A stretch of DNA of 64,000 nucleotides from an uncultured Bacteroidales bacterium (GCA_903887775.1 CAISRB010000010.1:30200-94199); one strand, 5' to 3'. Shown: positions 1 to 9,447, counted from the stretch's first letter. Program-made: numbers and translations. Notes: generated by a model from the sequence alone, not told the origin.

Positions 1-527
1 AGCTGAAAAAGATCATCAATTCCTCTAAGGGGAGGAAGCATACCGACTACTTGGTTGAAATTCTCAGGACACATCCGGAATGGCATGATTGTCTTTTGGA
101 TATCTATTTATCGGACGAAGAACCGTTCAGCCGAAGACTTGTATGGGCTATTGACCTGTATTCGATGGAAAATACCGGAATAGTAACCCCTTATCTGGAA
201 ACTATCGCCAAAATGCTGCCATTGTTCAGCCATGACGGATTAAGGCGGCATTCCCTGCATATTTTATCACGCTTCCCTCTTCCGGAAACAGAATTAGGCA
301 GCCTGACGAGCATCTGTTTCGACTGGTTGATGAAGCCGGGTTATCCTGCAGCTATTAAAGTACATTGTATGGAAATACTGTATCATATTTCATTAAGCGT
401 GCCTGAAATAAGCAAGGAACTTTCTGAATGTATAGAATTTCGCCTGAATGAAGAAACACCCGGCTTTAAAAACCGGGGCCTGAAGATCCTGAAAAACATA
501 TCTTTGCAGCCGGGAGGAAAAAGTTAA
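1..527 (+). CDS. Helical-repeat (HEAT-like) protein, N-terminus outside window
   Basis: The frame is open from the left edge of the window (first whole codon at base 3) to a TAA at 525-527, so only the C-terminal ~174 residues are seen. The sequence is a run of amphipathic helices with spaced leucines and aromatic residues and short turns, which resembles HEAT or ARM-type alpha solenoids. No signal peptide, membrane segment or catalytic motif is visible in this part. The TTG at 51 could be read as a start, but the frame reads cleanly upstream of it with the same style, so I treat the gene as truncated by the window. Function is not recognisable. Confidence 0.6.
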   Translation, partial: LKKIINSSKGRKHTDYLVEILRTHPEWHDCLLDIYLSDEEPFSRRLVWAIDLYSMENTGIVTPYLETIAKMLPLFSHDGLRRHSLHILSRFPLPETELGSLTSICFDWLMKPGYPAAIKVHCMEILYHISLSVPEISKELSECIEFRLNEETPGFKNRGLKILKNISLQPGGKS

Positions 528-576
528 AAGCTTTTTTACCGGTAAAAATATTTAACCTAAGCAAAATTCCGATTTT

Positions 577-1011
577 ATGAAAAAGTTTATTCGCCTTTTA
601 CCCAGGTTTATTTCGCTGTCAATTTGCTTTTGGGTCATTTCACAGGGTCAATCTCAGATCATTTTCAGAAACAATCATAATGCCCAGGTATACGTAGCTA
701 TGTGCCGTTATGTTGCCAGTGGAGGGTATTGGATGACGTCGGGCTGGTACACGATAGGAACGGGCGGTGAACGACTTGTTTTTGACATAATCTCACCATT
801 GGACACCATTGGCTATTGGGCTATGACAACCATTTCCGAAGAAAAATTTGAAGGCAAAAAGAACCTTATCGTAAATGATGATTCAAAATTCGTGGTAAAG
901 TATGCCGACAAGCCTCAAACTGCTGGTCAAAACCCGAATTACAGCTGGCGTAAATTCATATTGCTCCGTCTTCCTCCGGGAACAACAAAAGGCACTATCT
1001 CTCTCAAGTAA
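577..1011 (+). CDS. Small secreted protein, DUF1036-like
   Basis: This 144-residue protein starts with a typical signal peptide: MKK, then a hydrophobic stretch to about residue 26, ending near SQG/QSQ. The mature part contains VYVAMCRY followed about ten residues later by SGWYTIGTGG. This resembles DUF1036 proteins, in which a 'valine-alanine-x-aromatic' strand is followed by 'GWW-x-(I/L)-x-PG'. The function of that family is unknown. There are two cysteines at most and no enzyme motif. It lies 49 bases downstream of the solenoid gene and 100 bases before secDF, which has its own -7 box, so it is probably the last gene of the upstream unit or a single gene. The DUF1036 link is by eye only. 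Confidence 0.6.
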   Translation: MKKFIRLLPRFISLSICFWVISQGQSQIIFRNNHNAQVYVAMCRYVASGGYWMTSGWYTIGTGGERLVFDIISPLDTIGYWAMTTISEEKFEGKKNLIVNDDSKFVVKYADKPQTAGQNPNYSWRKFILLRLPPGTTKGTISLK

Positions 1012-1054
1012 AAGATAATTCAATCCACCCCTTTTATTTTTCGAGGAAAAGTTC

Positions 1055-1062
1055 TAATTTTG
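1055..1062 (+). promoter_or_regulatory. Bacteroidota-type -7 box upstream of secDF
   Basis: TAATTTTG matches the TAnnTTTG -7 element and lies 50 bases before the secDF start. No clear TTTG -33 element is seen at the usual distance. Confidence 0.5.
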
Positions 1063-1111
1063 CACCCTCTAAAAAATCAGACAATAATTATCTTAATTAA
1101 ATTTTAACCTC

Positions 1112-4100
1112 ATGCAGAATAAAGGCGCTGTACAGCTATTTGCGATCATATTCGGTTTAGTTTGTTTGTTCCAGTTGTCGTTTACCTTTATCAGTTACCG
1201 GTATTCGATGAAAGCTGATGATTACGCCAATGCCCCCGTTGGAAAAGAACTGGCAGTTAAATTAGCCAGGGGCGATCAGGCCCGCCTGGAATATATCACC
1301 GATTCCATTATCCGTTCCAGGTCTGAATATTTTAACGATTCGATGGCTAATGTCGATGTGTATAATATCCTTCTCAAGAAGTATACCCTGAAGGATGTAA
1401 GAGAACGGGAAATCAACCTCGGTCTTGACCTCAAGGGAGGTATGAACGTTACGATGGCCGTTTCAGTTCCTGAAGTGATACGCGCACTCTCGGGTTACAG
1501 CCAGGACCCCACCTTTAACAAGGCCCTCCAGCTGGCTATCCAGAAAGAGAAGAATAGTACATCTGATTTTGTGGACCTGTTCTCGGAATCATTTAAACAG
1601 GTGGATCCGAATGCAAAACTTGCAGCCATTTTCAACACTGTTGAATTAAAAGACAAGATCAACTTCAACACAACGAATGCTGAGGTTATCAAAGTGATCC
1701 GTGATGAAACGAATGGAGCGATTGACCGGACATATCATATCCTCACAACCCGTATTGACCGTTTTGGTGTTGTTCAGCCCAACATCCAGAAGCTTCAGAC
1801 AGCAGGCCGTATCCTGATCGAATTGCCTGGTATCAAAGATCCCGAGCGTGTTCGTAAACTTTTACAGGGAACTGCACAACTTGAATTCTGGGAAACATAC
1901 CAGTTTACCCAGCTGCATCCCTATCTGACAGAAGCCAATAAAAGGCTTGCTGCTATCATGAGCACCGGGGGAGATACCATTAAAAGTGATTCGGCAAAAA
2001 CTGAAACTTTACAAACTGCAAAAAGCCCAGGCAAGCAACCTGAACTATCAGCAAAGAAATCAGCCGTTAAGGAAAAAATTGCCTCTGCGAAGAAAGACAG
2101 TGCCAAAAAGGATACCTCAGGCGCAAATGCATTATTGAAGCAGCTGGGCAAAGATACTTCGAAGGGCTCGGCCATGAACAAGAAAGTGGAAACCGAACAG
2201 TGGATGAAGAACAATCCGTTATTTGCGGTGCTTGCCATGAATATTTACCAGACGAAAGATGGGCAGTACCAGGCAGGCCAGAACGCACTTGTCGGGAGAG
2301 CTATGATCAAGGATACAGCCAAGGTCAATTATATGCTTCGTCTTGTAAAACATCTCTTCCCCAGGGACCTGAAGCTCGCATGGACCGTTAAGCCCGGCGA
2401 TGAGGCCAAAGACGTTCTATCTCTCGTTGCTCTCAAGGTGACTTCCAGGGATGGTTCACCCGCACTCGGTGGTGATGTGATCACTTCTGCCCGTCAGGAC
2501 TATGACCAGAACGGAAGAGTTGAAGTTTCGATGTCGATGAACGGGGAAGGCGCCCGTATCTGGAAAAGACTCACTGGTGACAACATCGGAAAGCAGATCG
2601 CTATCGTTCTCGATGGTTATGTTTACAGTTTTCCCAATGTAAACGGGGAGATACCCAACGGGATGTCATCCATCTCGGGAGGGAGTATGACGGTTGAAGA
2701 AGCCCAGGACCTTGCAAACATCCTTAAAGCCGGTAAACTCCCGGCCCCTGCCCGAATCGTACAGGAAGAAGTGGTAGGCCCTTCACTGGGTAATGAATCA
2801 ATCCACAGAGGTCTTATATCATTTATCATCGCCTTTATCGGGGTTCTTCTTTATATGTCGCTGTACTACAGGGGTGCCGGCCACGTTGCCGATATCGCAC
2901 TTTTTTGCAACGTTTTCTTCCTCTTCGGTGTTCTTGCATCGATCGGAGCCGTGCTGACCCTCCCCGGTATTGCAGGTATCGTACTGACCCTTGCTATGGC
3001 AGTCGACTCGAACGTTATCATCTACGAACGTATGCGTGAGGAGATGCGGGCCGGGAAAGGCATGAGGCTTGTCGTGAAAGACGGTTTCAAACACGCACTT
3101 TCGGCCATCATCGACGGTCACGTTACAACAATCCTTACCGGTATCGTGCTTTACATCTTCGGTTCAGGACCTATCCAGGGTTTTGCAACCACCCTGGTCA
3201 TCGGTCTTCTCCTTTCGCTGTTCACCTCGATCTTTATTGCCAGGCTTGTCTTTGAATGGATGCTCGACAAGAATATGACCATCACAACAGGCTACAAATG
3301 GAGCCAGAATTTGTTCCAGAACACGAAGATCAATTTTATCGGCCTCCGTTACAAGATGTACATCCTGTCTATCGCCATCATCATCCCGGGCATCATTTCG
3401 ATCTTTATCCGCGGTCTTGATCCAGGCCTTGACTTTACCGGTGGCCGCAGCTATGTGGTACGTTTCGACGAGCCTGTAAAAACATCGGACTTACGTGAAT
3501 CTCTTGGAAAAGTCTTCAAGGAATATCCTGAAGTAAAGACCTTTGGTCCAAACAACCAGGTCAAGATCACAACCAAGTTCATGATCAATGAGCGTACACA
3601 GCAGGCCGACTCCTTAGTCAACCTCAGGCTCTATGAAGGGACCAGGAGCTTCTACAAGACCCCGATCACGTTTAAAGAATTCAAGTCGGGTGAGCCCAAG
3701 AAGGCAATCGGTGAAATGAGCTCGCAGCGAGTTGACCCCACAATCAGTTATGCCCTTATCTGGCAGGCTGTAATGGCTGTATTCTTCTCCCTCATTATTA
3801 TATTTATTTACATAGCACTGAGGTTTAAGAACTGGCAGTTTGGTTTAGGCGGTGTGGTATCGCTCTTCCATGACACACTCATCATAATCACCATGTTTAC
3901 CCTGTTCCATGGCATTCTTCCGTTCAGCATGGAAGTTGACCAGCAGTTCATCGCTGCACTTCTTACAATTATCGGGTATTCGATTATGGATACGGTTATC
4001 ATCTTCGACAGGATCCGTGAATACAGGGGATTGTATCCCAAACGCGACCTGGCCGACAATATCAACGGTGCTATCAATTCAACCCTTGGACGAACCATTA

Positions 4101-4312
4101 ACACATCCGGAGTCACCCTGGTTGTACTGATTGTTATTTTCATCTTTGGTGGTGAAGTTCTCCGCGGGTTCACTTTTGCTCTTCTCGTCGGAGTTATCTC
4201 CGGGACTTATTCGTCGGTTTTCAATGCAACCCCGGTTGCCTATGATATTCTGATGGCCCAGAAACGCCGCAAGGAAAAGAAAGAGCTTGAAGCAAAAGGA
4301 AAATCAAAGTAA
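1112..4312 (+). CDS. secDF: Protein translocase subunit SecDF (fused SecD and SecF)
   Basis: SecDF is the proton-driven accessory subunit that helps pull proteins out through SecYEG. At 1066 residues this is the fused form common in Bacteroidota. An N-terminal membrane segment covers about residues 8-28. The SecD motif LGLDLKGGMNV lies near residue 103 and the periplasmic TTRIDRFGV near 212. SecD membrane helices follow from about 566, with the conserved VDSNVIIYERMREE near 629. SecF begins near residue 765 with LDPGLDFTGG and has IMDTVIIFDRIRE near 955. Between about residues 285 and 355 is a low-complexity insert rich in Lys, Ser, Ala and Thr. The gene stands alone, with its own -7 box and a strong terminator. 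Confidence 0.97.
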   Translation: MQNKGAVQLFAIIFGLVCLFQLSFTFISYRYSMKADDYANAPVGKELAVKLARGDQARLEYITDSIIRSRSEYFNDSMANVDVYNILLKKYTLKDVREREINLGLDLKGGMNVTMAVSVPEVIRALSGYSQDPTFNKALQLAIQKEKNSTSDFVDLFSESFKQVDPNAKLAAIFNTVELKDKINFNTTNAEVIKVIRDETNGAIDRTYHILTTRIDRFGVVQPNIQKLQTAGRILIELPGIKDPERVRKLLQGTAQLEFWETYQFTQLHPYLTEANKRLAAIMSTGGDTIKSDSAKTETLQTAKSPGKQPELSAKKSAVKEKIASAKKDSAKKDTSGANALLKQLGKDTSKGSAMNKKVETEQWMKNNPLFAVLAMNIYQTKDGQYQAGQNALVGRAMIKDTAKVNYMLRLVKHLFPRDLKLAWTVKPGDEAKDVLSLVALKVTSRDGSPALGGDVITSARQDYDQNGRVEVSMSMNGEGARIWKRLTGDNIGKQIAIVLDGYVYSFPNVNGEIPNGMSSISGGSMTVEEAQDLANILKAGKLPAPARIVQEEVVGPSLGNESIHRGLISFIIAFIGVLLYMSLYYRGAGHVADIALFCNVFFLFGVLASIGAVLTLPGIAGIVLTLAMAVDSNVIIYERMREEMRAGKGMRLVVKDGFKHALSAIIDGHVTTILTGIVLYIFGSGPIQGFATTLVIGLLLSLFTSIFIARLVFEWMLDKNMTITTGYKWSQNLFQNTKINFIGLRYKMYILSIAIIIPGIISIFIRGLDPGLDFTGGRSYVVRFDEPVKTSDLRESLGKVFKEYPEVKTFGPNNQVKITTKFMINERTQQADSLVNLRLYEGTRSFYKTPITFKEFKSGEPKKAIGEMSSQRVDPTISYALIWQAVMAVFFSLIIIFIYIALRFKNWQFGLGGVVSLFHDTLIIITMFTLFHGILPFSMEVDQQFIAALLTIIGYSIMDTVIIFDRIREYRGLYPKRDLADNINGAINSTLGRTINTSGVTLVVLIVIFIFGGEVLRGFTFALLVGVISGTYSSVFNATPVAYDILMAQKRRKEKKELEAKGKSK

Positions 4313-4342
4313 TCCGGCAGTCCGGAACACTCTTTAATATGT

Positions 4343-4377
4343 AAAAAAGGCTGACCCTGATCAGGGCAGCCTTTTTT
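4343..4377 (+). terminator. Rho-independent terminator of secDF
   Basis: AAAAAAGGCTG, then CCCTGATCAGGG at the tip, then CAGCCTTTTTT form a long GC-rich hairpin with A and T tracts on both sides. It starts 30 bases after the secDF stop and could work in both directions. Confidence 0.88.
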
Positions 4378-4408
4378 ATTTCAGGACGGAAGGAATTACA
4401 CTTTTCTG

Positions 4409-4416
4409 TATATTTG
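4409..4416 (+). promoter_or_regulatory. -7 box upstream of the OmpA-family gene
   Basis: TATATTTG fits TAnnTTTG and lies 31 bases before ATG 4447. A longer reading from the TTG at 4414 would begin inside this box, which supports the ATG start. Confidence 0.5.
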
Positions 4417-4446
4417 TGCGTTATTCCAGCTAATAATATTCCTGTA

Positions 4447-6897
4447 ATGCATCCGAAAAGCCTTATTGTTTTTATAGTCACCTTTTTGTTTTTCACCTTT
4501 CCGGTCGTTGCACAGAATAAAGCCACCAGAGCTGCCGATGATGCATTTACCGACCAGATGTATTTCACCGCACTCCAGAAATACCAGAAAGCATCTTCAA
4601 AAGTCAAGAAGAACAAGGCTGAACGTGACAGGATCACCTTCCGCATAGCTGAGTGTTACAGGATGATGAATAATACGAAGAAAGCCGAGACTGCTTACAA
4701 ACGGCTTCTGAATAACGTTAAATTTATCAAAGATGAACCCCGGGTACTTCTTTACTATGCCAATGCGTTGAAGGCTAACGGCAATTACGATGAAGCTATC
4801 AAGCAATACCAGGCTTATAAAGACCTGGCTCCCAAAGACTCAAAAGGTGAGCAGGGGATTGAGACCTGCAAACTTGCGAAGGAATGGATCGCCAGCCCCA
4901 CAAAATATACCGTTAAATGGGAAAAAGCGCTGAATTCGAAAGAAGACGATTTTGCCCCTGCCTATGCTGATAAAAAATACGGGTCCATTATTTTCACCTC
5001 CGACAGGGATGCTTCAAAAGGAAAGGATTTGGATAACTGGACAGGCTTAAAATTTTCAGACCTTTACCTGTCGAGGAAGGACCGTAAAAACGAATGGAGC
5101 AAGCCTGTTCTTGCCGATCAGGCCGGAATGATAAACACCAATGCAAACGATGGGGTTGGGCAGTTTGATCCGAAATTCATACATTTTTATTTTACCCGCT
5201 GCTACAATGACTCCAGAAAGAAGAACGGTTGCCAGATCTTCATGAGCAGCCGTACAGGCAGTAAAAACTGGGGAGATCCTGAAAAGATCGAGCTGGGAGG
5301 CGACAGTGCGAGCATATACGGACATCCTTCAGTTTCAAATGCAGATGTTATTTATTTTTCAGCAGAAATCCCGGGAGGAGCCGGAGGGAAAGACATCTGG
5401 AGGGCAAGTAAAAAAAGCGGGAAATGGGTTAAAGAAAACCTGGGCCCTCTTATTAATACCCCGGGTAACGAATTATTCCCGTTTATCAGGGATGACAGCA
5501 TCCTTTACTTTGCTTCTGACGGACTTCCGGGAATGGGTGGCATGGACATTTTCCGCTCTGTTTATTCGAAGGGAAAATGGAGCACCCCCGAGAACATGAA
5601 ATCTCCTATAAATTCCCCGGCCGACGATCTGTCGATAGTCTTTAATGCCGAAGAATCCGAAGAAGGGCTGTTTACTTCGAACCGGCCGGGAGGCAAGGGA
5701 AGAGATGATATATACTCCTTCGTCATACCTCCTATTTATTACACCCTGGAAGGAACCGTGACCGACGACCGTTCATTATTGCCTGTTCAGGGCGCTGAAG
5801 TCAGGGCTGTCGGTACAAACGGCCGTACGTTTAAATATACAACCGACGAAAAAGGTCACTACAGCTTTAATAAAATGCAGATCAATGCAAACACCACATA
5901 CGATATTCTGGTTACGAAGAAAGATTATTTTAACGAAAAAGGCCGTGAAACCACGGTTGGTTTGGAAAAAAGCAAAGACCTCACAAGGAACTTTGTCATG
6001 AAGCCGATTCCGAAAAAGCCTGTTGTTCTGCCCGATATCCTTTATGACCTTGCGAAATGGGACCTTAAGCCCCAGTACCAGGATTCGCTCCAGGGACTTA
6101 TTGAAACCCTTGATGCCAATGAGAACATTGTCATAGAACTTGCCGCTTACACTGATTCCCGCGACACTGAAGAACGAAATGACATCCTGTCACAAAAACG
6201 TGCGCAAAGTGTCGTTGATTATCTCATCTCAAGAGGTATTGATCCTGACCGGCTGGTTGCAAAAGGTTACGGTGAAAGAGTTCCCAGGACACTCTCGAGG
6301 GACTTTACAAGGGAAGGTTACACCTTTATTGCAGGAACAGTGCTGTCCGACTCAGTCATCAACCTGCTCCCGAATGTTGCTGTGAAGGAAGCTGCACATC
6401 AGCTGAACCGCCGTACAGAATTCACTGTACTGAGAAACGATTTTATACCTAAAACCACACCTTCGAAGACCCCGGTTACAGCCAGGATCGAAGTGGTTAT
6501 AGCCCCTGAAGTAAACGGCACAGCATTGAGCAAACTCAAGGATGGGTCATATTCAGGTTTTTGCTTTATCAATGGAATAAGTACTGAGTTTATTTATGAT
6601 CCGGCCGAAAAAGATATGTTCATTACTTCCGCATACGCGTTTACCCTGCTTAAAGATGGAGTAATAGATAAAAACGACTTTGAAGGCGATGCCTCGAAAC
6701 TGATCCAGGAAAAGGCCATCAGTGAAAAAGCCGTGATCACGCTGAAAGAAGTACGTATTGCGAAGAACACCGTCAGGGATCTTAAAGTAATTGTAAACTC
6801 CAAGATCCATGGCAGCTTTGAGTTTGGCACCAATAACATGAAAAAATTCGGTAATTTCCATATCGATGATCAAAAGGGACAGCTGATCTTTGATTGA
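4447..6897 (+). CDS. OmpA-family outer membrane protein with TPR, PD40 repeats and a C-terminal degenerate retropepsin-like domain
   Basis: Start ATG 4447 gives 816 residues with a clear signal peptide (about 1-22, ending PVVAQ). TPR-like helices cover about 25-140. A beta-propeller of PD40-like blades covers about 160-430, with repeated 'iIFTSDRD', 'IYFSAE', 'LYFASDG' and 'LFTSNRPGG' strands. A carboxypeptidase-regulatory-like beta sandwich (TLEGTVTDD...) covers about 431-510. The OmpA peptidoglycan-binding domain covers about 531-680, with AAYTDSRDTEERNDILSQKR and KGYGE. Proteins of this kind tie the outer membrane to peptidoglycan. The last ~130 residues (about 688-816) are extra and read like a retropepsin-type domain: a FIYD strand at 715-718, LLKDGVIDKNDF, a V-x-I strand and FGTNNMKKFGNFHID. 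The catalytic D-T/S-G is here D718-P-A. purM follows after 3 bases. Confidence 0.9.
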   Translation: MHPKSLIVFIVTFLFFTFPVVAQNKATRAADDAFTDQMYFTALQKYQKASSKVKKNKAERDRITFRIAECYRMMNNTKKAETAYKRLLNNVKFIKDEPRVLLYYANALKANGNYDEAIKQYQAYKDLAPKDSKGEQGIETCKLAKEWIASPTKYTVKWEKALNSKEDDFAPAYADKKYGSIIFTSDRDASKGKDLDNWTGLKFSDLYLSRKDRKNEWSKPVLADQAGMINTNANDGVGQFDPKFIHFYFTRCYNDSRKKNGCQIFMSSRTGSKNWGDPEKIELGGDSASIYGHPSVSNADVIYFSAEIPGGAGGKDIWRASKKSGKWVKENLGPLINTPGNELFPFIRDDSILYFASDGLPGMGGMDIFRSVYSKGKWSTPENMKSPINSPADDLSIVFNAEESEEGLFTSNRPGGKGRDDIYSFVIPPIYYTLEGTVTDDRSLLPVQGAEVRAVGTNGRTFKYTTDEKGHYSFNKMQINANTTYDILVTKKDYFNEKGRETTVGLEKSKDLTRNFVMKPIPKKPVVLPDILYDLAKWDLKPQYQDSLQGLIETLDANENIVIELAAYTDSRDTEERNDILSQKRAQSVVDYLISRGIDPDRLVAKGYGERVPRTLSRDFTREGYTFIAGTVLSDSVINLLPNVAVKEAAHQLNRRTEFTVLRNDFIPKTTPSKTPVTARIEVVIAPEVNGTALSKLKDGSYSGFCFINGISTEFIYDPAEKDMFITSAYAFTLLKDGVIDKNDFEGDASKLIQEKAISEKAVITLKEVRIAKNTVRDLKVIVNSKIHGSFEFGTNNMKKFGNFHIDDQKGQLIFD

Positions 6898-6900
6898 CCT

Positions 6901-8070
6901 ATGAGCGATAAGTCGAGATATGATAAGAGAGGTGTATCGTCTCAAAAAGAAGATGTTCACTCGGCTATAAAAGATATTGACAAGGGGATTTTCCCAAAAG
7001 CTTTCTGTAAAATAATTCCTGATATACTCGGGGGCGATGAAGCCTGGTGCAACATTATGCATGCCGATGGAGCAGGCACCAAATCATCTCTCGCTTACAT
7101 ATACTGGAAAGAAACCGGCGATCTGTCGGTTTGGAAGGGAATTGCACAGGATGCCATTGTGATGAATCTCGATGACCTGCTTTGTGTAGGTGCAACTGAC
7201 AATATTCTTCTTTCTTCAACGATCGGAAGGAACAAACACCTGATCCCGGGTGAAGTGATTGCAGAGATCATCGCCGGCACTGAAGAGTTCCTTGCCTTAA
7301 TGCGCTCCCACGGCATCGGTATCTGGTCAACAGGAGGGGAGACTGCCGATATTGGTGACCTGGTGCGGACAATCGTTGTAGATTCCACTGTCTGCTGCCG
7401 GATGAGGCGCACCGAGGTCATAGATAATTCCCGTATCCAGGAGGGTGATGTGATTGTCGGACTGGCATCATTCGGGCAAACTTCCTATGAAAAAGAATAT
7501 AACGCTGGTATGGGCAGTAACGGGCTGACGTCCGCCCGGCATGACGTTTTTCGTAAGGAACATGCAGGCTTATTCCCCGAAAGCTTTGATCCGGCAATTC
7601 CCCACGACCTTGTTTATTCGGGGAAAAAAAACCTGACAGATCCTTCGGAAATCCCCGGAATAAACATCGGGAAACTATTGCTCTCACCTACACGGACCTA
7701 TGCTCCCGTAATTAAATTGATTCTTGGCAATTTCAAAAAAGACATTCATGGTATAATTCACTGCAGTGGAGGGGGGCAAACGAAGGTCTTACATTTTACA
7801 GGGAATCAACATATTGTCAAGAACAATCTTTTCCCCACCCCTCCCCTTTTCCGCCTGATACAGGAACAGTCCGGAACTGACTGGAAAGAGATGTACAGGG
7901 TATTCAACATGGGGCATCGTATGGAATTATACGTCACAAAGTCTGTAGCCGACAGCCTTATTGAGATTGCCTCCTCCTTCCAACTCGAAGCCAGGATCAT
8001 AGGGCATGTCGGGAAATCCGGGTCACCCAGGCTTACAGTTGTATCGGAACACGGGGAGTTTTGCTACTGA
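6901..8070 (+). CDS. purM: Phosphoribosylformylglycinamidine cyclo-ligase (AIR synthetase)
   Basis: PurM makes aminoimidazole ribonucleotide from FGAM with ATP, step five of purine synthesis, in the cytoplasm. The 389-residue protein has the PurM-fold nucleotide motif HADGAGTKS near residue 55, the metal/ATP region QDAIVMNLDDLLCVGA near 82-97, and STGGETADI near 142. The C-terminal half has HCSGGGQTK and a late RVFNMGHRM motif typical of PurM. The ATG follows the stop of the OmpA gene by 3 bases, so it may share that transcript. In Bacteroides-type genomes purM, prfA and pyrF often sit together. The same order is kept here, but repeats have entered both gaps. Confidence 0.93.
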   Translation: MSDKSRYDKRGVSSQKEDVHSAIKDIDKGIFPKAFCKIIPDILGGDEAWCNIMHADGAGTKSSLAYIYWKETGDLSVWKGIAQDAIVMNLDDLLCVGATDNILLSSTIGRNKHLIPGEVIAEIIAGTEEFLALMRSHGIGIWSTGGETADIGDLVRTIVVDSTVCCRMRRTEVIDNSRIQEGDVIVGLASFGQTSYEKEYNAGMGSNGLTSARHDVFRKEHAGLFPESFDPAIPHDLVYSGKKNLTDPSEIPGINIGKLLLSPTRTYAPVIKLILGNFKKDIHGIIHCSGGGQTKVLHFTGNQHIVKNNLFPTPPLFRLIQEQSGTDWKEMYRVFNMGHRMELYVTKSVADSLIEIASSFQLEARIIGHVGKSGSPRLTVVSEHGEFCY

Positions 8071-8095
8071 AGTACCACGGCAGGATGTAAGACAT

Positions 8096-8219
8096 GCGAT
8101 TTACGATTTACGTTCAACTCAGCTGAATTGCGTAGCAATCACGAATACCCCGAGAAAATTAATAATTTCATGAGTAAATGAGCACACAATTGAAAAAAAC
8201 AATTGGTGCGAATAATTAC
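8096..8219. repeat. Left arm of a ~124 bp inverted repeat flanking prfA
   Basis: This stretch matches the reverse complement of 9465-9588 with about a dozen mismatches and no large gaps. It begins with two ATTTACG heptamers, contains a long identical core around ATTAATAATTTCATGAGT, and ends in TTGGTGCGAATAATTAC. Near its inner end CAATTG occurs twice around an A-run and could form a small hairpin. It has no coding capacity worth calling. Confidence 0.9.
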
Positions 8220-8230
8220 GGTGTTCGATC

Positions 8231-8299
8231 TAACGCAATAACGCCATAACGCTAAACGCGGAACGCAATAACGTTGAACGCATTAACGCCATAACGCTA
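8231..8299. repeat. Degenerate AACGC-based short tandem repeat upstream of prfA
   Basis: The pentamer AACGC or a close variant (AACGT once) recurs roughly every 7-8 bases, about nine times, for example ATAACGC, CATAACGC, GAACGCA, TTAACGC. It sits between the left inverted-repeat arm and the prfA -7 box. Confidence 0.85.
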
Positions 8300-8306
8300 T
8301 TTTTAC

Positions 8307-8314
8307 TACCTTTG
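8307..8314 (+). promoter_or_regulatory. -7 box of prfA
   Basis: TACCTTTG is a full match to TAnnTTTG, 26 bases before the prfA ATG. It lies inside the two inverted-repeat arms, so prfA and its promoter form one enclosed unit. Confidence 0.6.
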
Positions 8315-8340
8315 CACCCCTGAAAGAGGAGTAGTACACC

Positions 8341-9411
8341 ATGGTAGATAAACTGGAAGCAATAAAACTGAAGTTCGATGACATTCAGAAGCAAATGAGC
8401 GAGCCTGATATTGTCAGTGATATGAAACGTTATATCAAACTGAACAAGGATTACAAGGAGCTTCAGCCTATCATGGACGCCTATGAGCGTTATAAGAATA
8501 TTCTTGCGAATCTTGAACATGCAAAAGAGATCCTGTACAATGAGAAAGATGAGGAATTCCGGGCTATGGCGAAGGAAGAACTCGAGACACTAAACAACGA
8601 AAAGGAGAAACTGGAAGAAGAAGTCAGGCTGATGCTTATCCCCGTTGATCCTCAGGACGGGAAAAACGCTGTCGTCGAGATCCGTGCGGGAACCGGGGGG
8701 GATGAGGCCAGTATTTTCGCAGGCGATCTTTATCGGATGTATTCAAAATACTGTGAAAACCGCCGGTGGAAAATCGAACTGATTGATTTTTCCGAAGGTA
8801 CAATGGGTGGATTTAAAGAAATTATTTTCAATGTCATCGGCGAGGGTGCATATGGCCAGATGAAATATGAATCGGGGGTTCACCGGGTACAGCGTGTGCC
8901 CCAGACGGAGACCCAGGGCCGTGTGCATACTTCTGCTGCGACTGTAGCTGTGCTGCCCGAGGCTGATGAATTTGATGTGGAAGTCAAACCGAGCGATGTT
9001 CGCAAAGACACTTTCTGCTCCTCGGGTCCGGGCGGGCAGTCTGTAAATACAACATATTCGGCAATCCGCCTGACCCATGTACCCTCGGGTATAGTAGTCA
9101 GCTGCCAGGATGAGAAATCCCAGATGAAGAATTTTGAAAAGGCCATGAAAGTGCTCCGGACACGACTTTACGAGATGGAACATCAGAAATATCTCGATGA
9201 GATCTCAAAAAAGCGTAAAACCATGGTATCAACCGGAGACCGCTCTGCAAAAATACGTACTTATAATTATGCCCAGAGCCGGGTTACCGACCACCGTATC
9301 AATATGACCATTTACAACCTTCCTGTGGTGCTTGACGGAGATGTGCAACCCCTGATCGATGCGCTTCAGCTGGCCGAGAATGCAGAAAGGCTGAAAGAAG
9401 CGGTAAGTTAA
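8341..9411 (+). CDS. prfA: Peptide chain release factor 1
   Basis: RF1 ends translation at UAA and UAG. The 356-residue length is normal. N-terminal helices cover about 1-100. The conserved [11 protein letters not shown] lies near 117-127. The stop-codon recognition tripeptide is in RVPQTETQG (P-x-T form, as expected for RF1 rather than the SPF of RF2). The peptidyl-tRNA hydrolysis motif is G231-G232-Q233 within [12 protein letters not shown]. The C-terminal RVTDHRI is also typical. The gene lies between two arms of an inverted repeat with its own -7 box at 8307, so it is probably transcribed on its own although purM lies upstream and pyrF downstream on the same strand. Confidence 0.97.
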   Translation: MVDKLEAIKLKFDDIQKQMSEPDIVSDMKRYIKLNKDYKELQPIMDAYERYKNILANLEHAKEILYNEKDEEFRAMAKEELETLNNEKEKLEEEVRLMLIPVDPQDGKNAVVEIRAGTGGDEASIFAGDLYRMYSKYCENRRWKIELIDFSEGTMGGFKEIIFNVIGEGAYGQMKYESGVHRVQRVPQTETQGRVHTSAATVAVLPEADEFDVEVKPSDVRKDTFCSSGPGGQSVNTTYSAIRLTHVPSGIVVSCQDEKSQMKNFEKAMKVLRTRLYEMEHQKYLDEISKKRKTMVSTGDRSAKIRTYNYAQSRVTDHRINMTIYNLPVVLDGDVQPLIDALQLAENAERLKEAVS

Positions 9412-9414
9412 AAG

Positions 9415-9435
9415 ATGTACAATGTACAATGTACA
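9415..9435. repeat. Three tandem ATGTACA heptamers
   Basis: Three perfect copies of ATGTACA follow the prfA stop codon by three bases. The unit GTAC is itself a palindrome. Confidence 0.9.
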
Positions 9436-9447
9436 AATAGGTCAACA

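Noticed and set aside
533..548. Perfect 16-base palindrome TTTTTACC/GGTAAAAA after the first gene
   Set aside because: It has no loop and no adjacent regulator; it may be chance in AT-rich DNA.
4221..4646. Minus-strand frame of 141 codons across the secDF terminator
   Set aside because: It crosses a strong terminator and overlaps the ends of two conserved genes.
8971..9041. Cys instead of Arg before SSGPGGQ in RF1
   Set aside because: As far as I recall, this change is common in Bacteroidota RF1, and the GGQ is intact.
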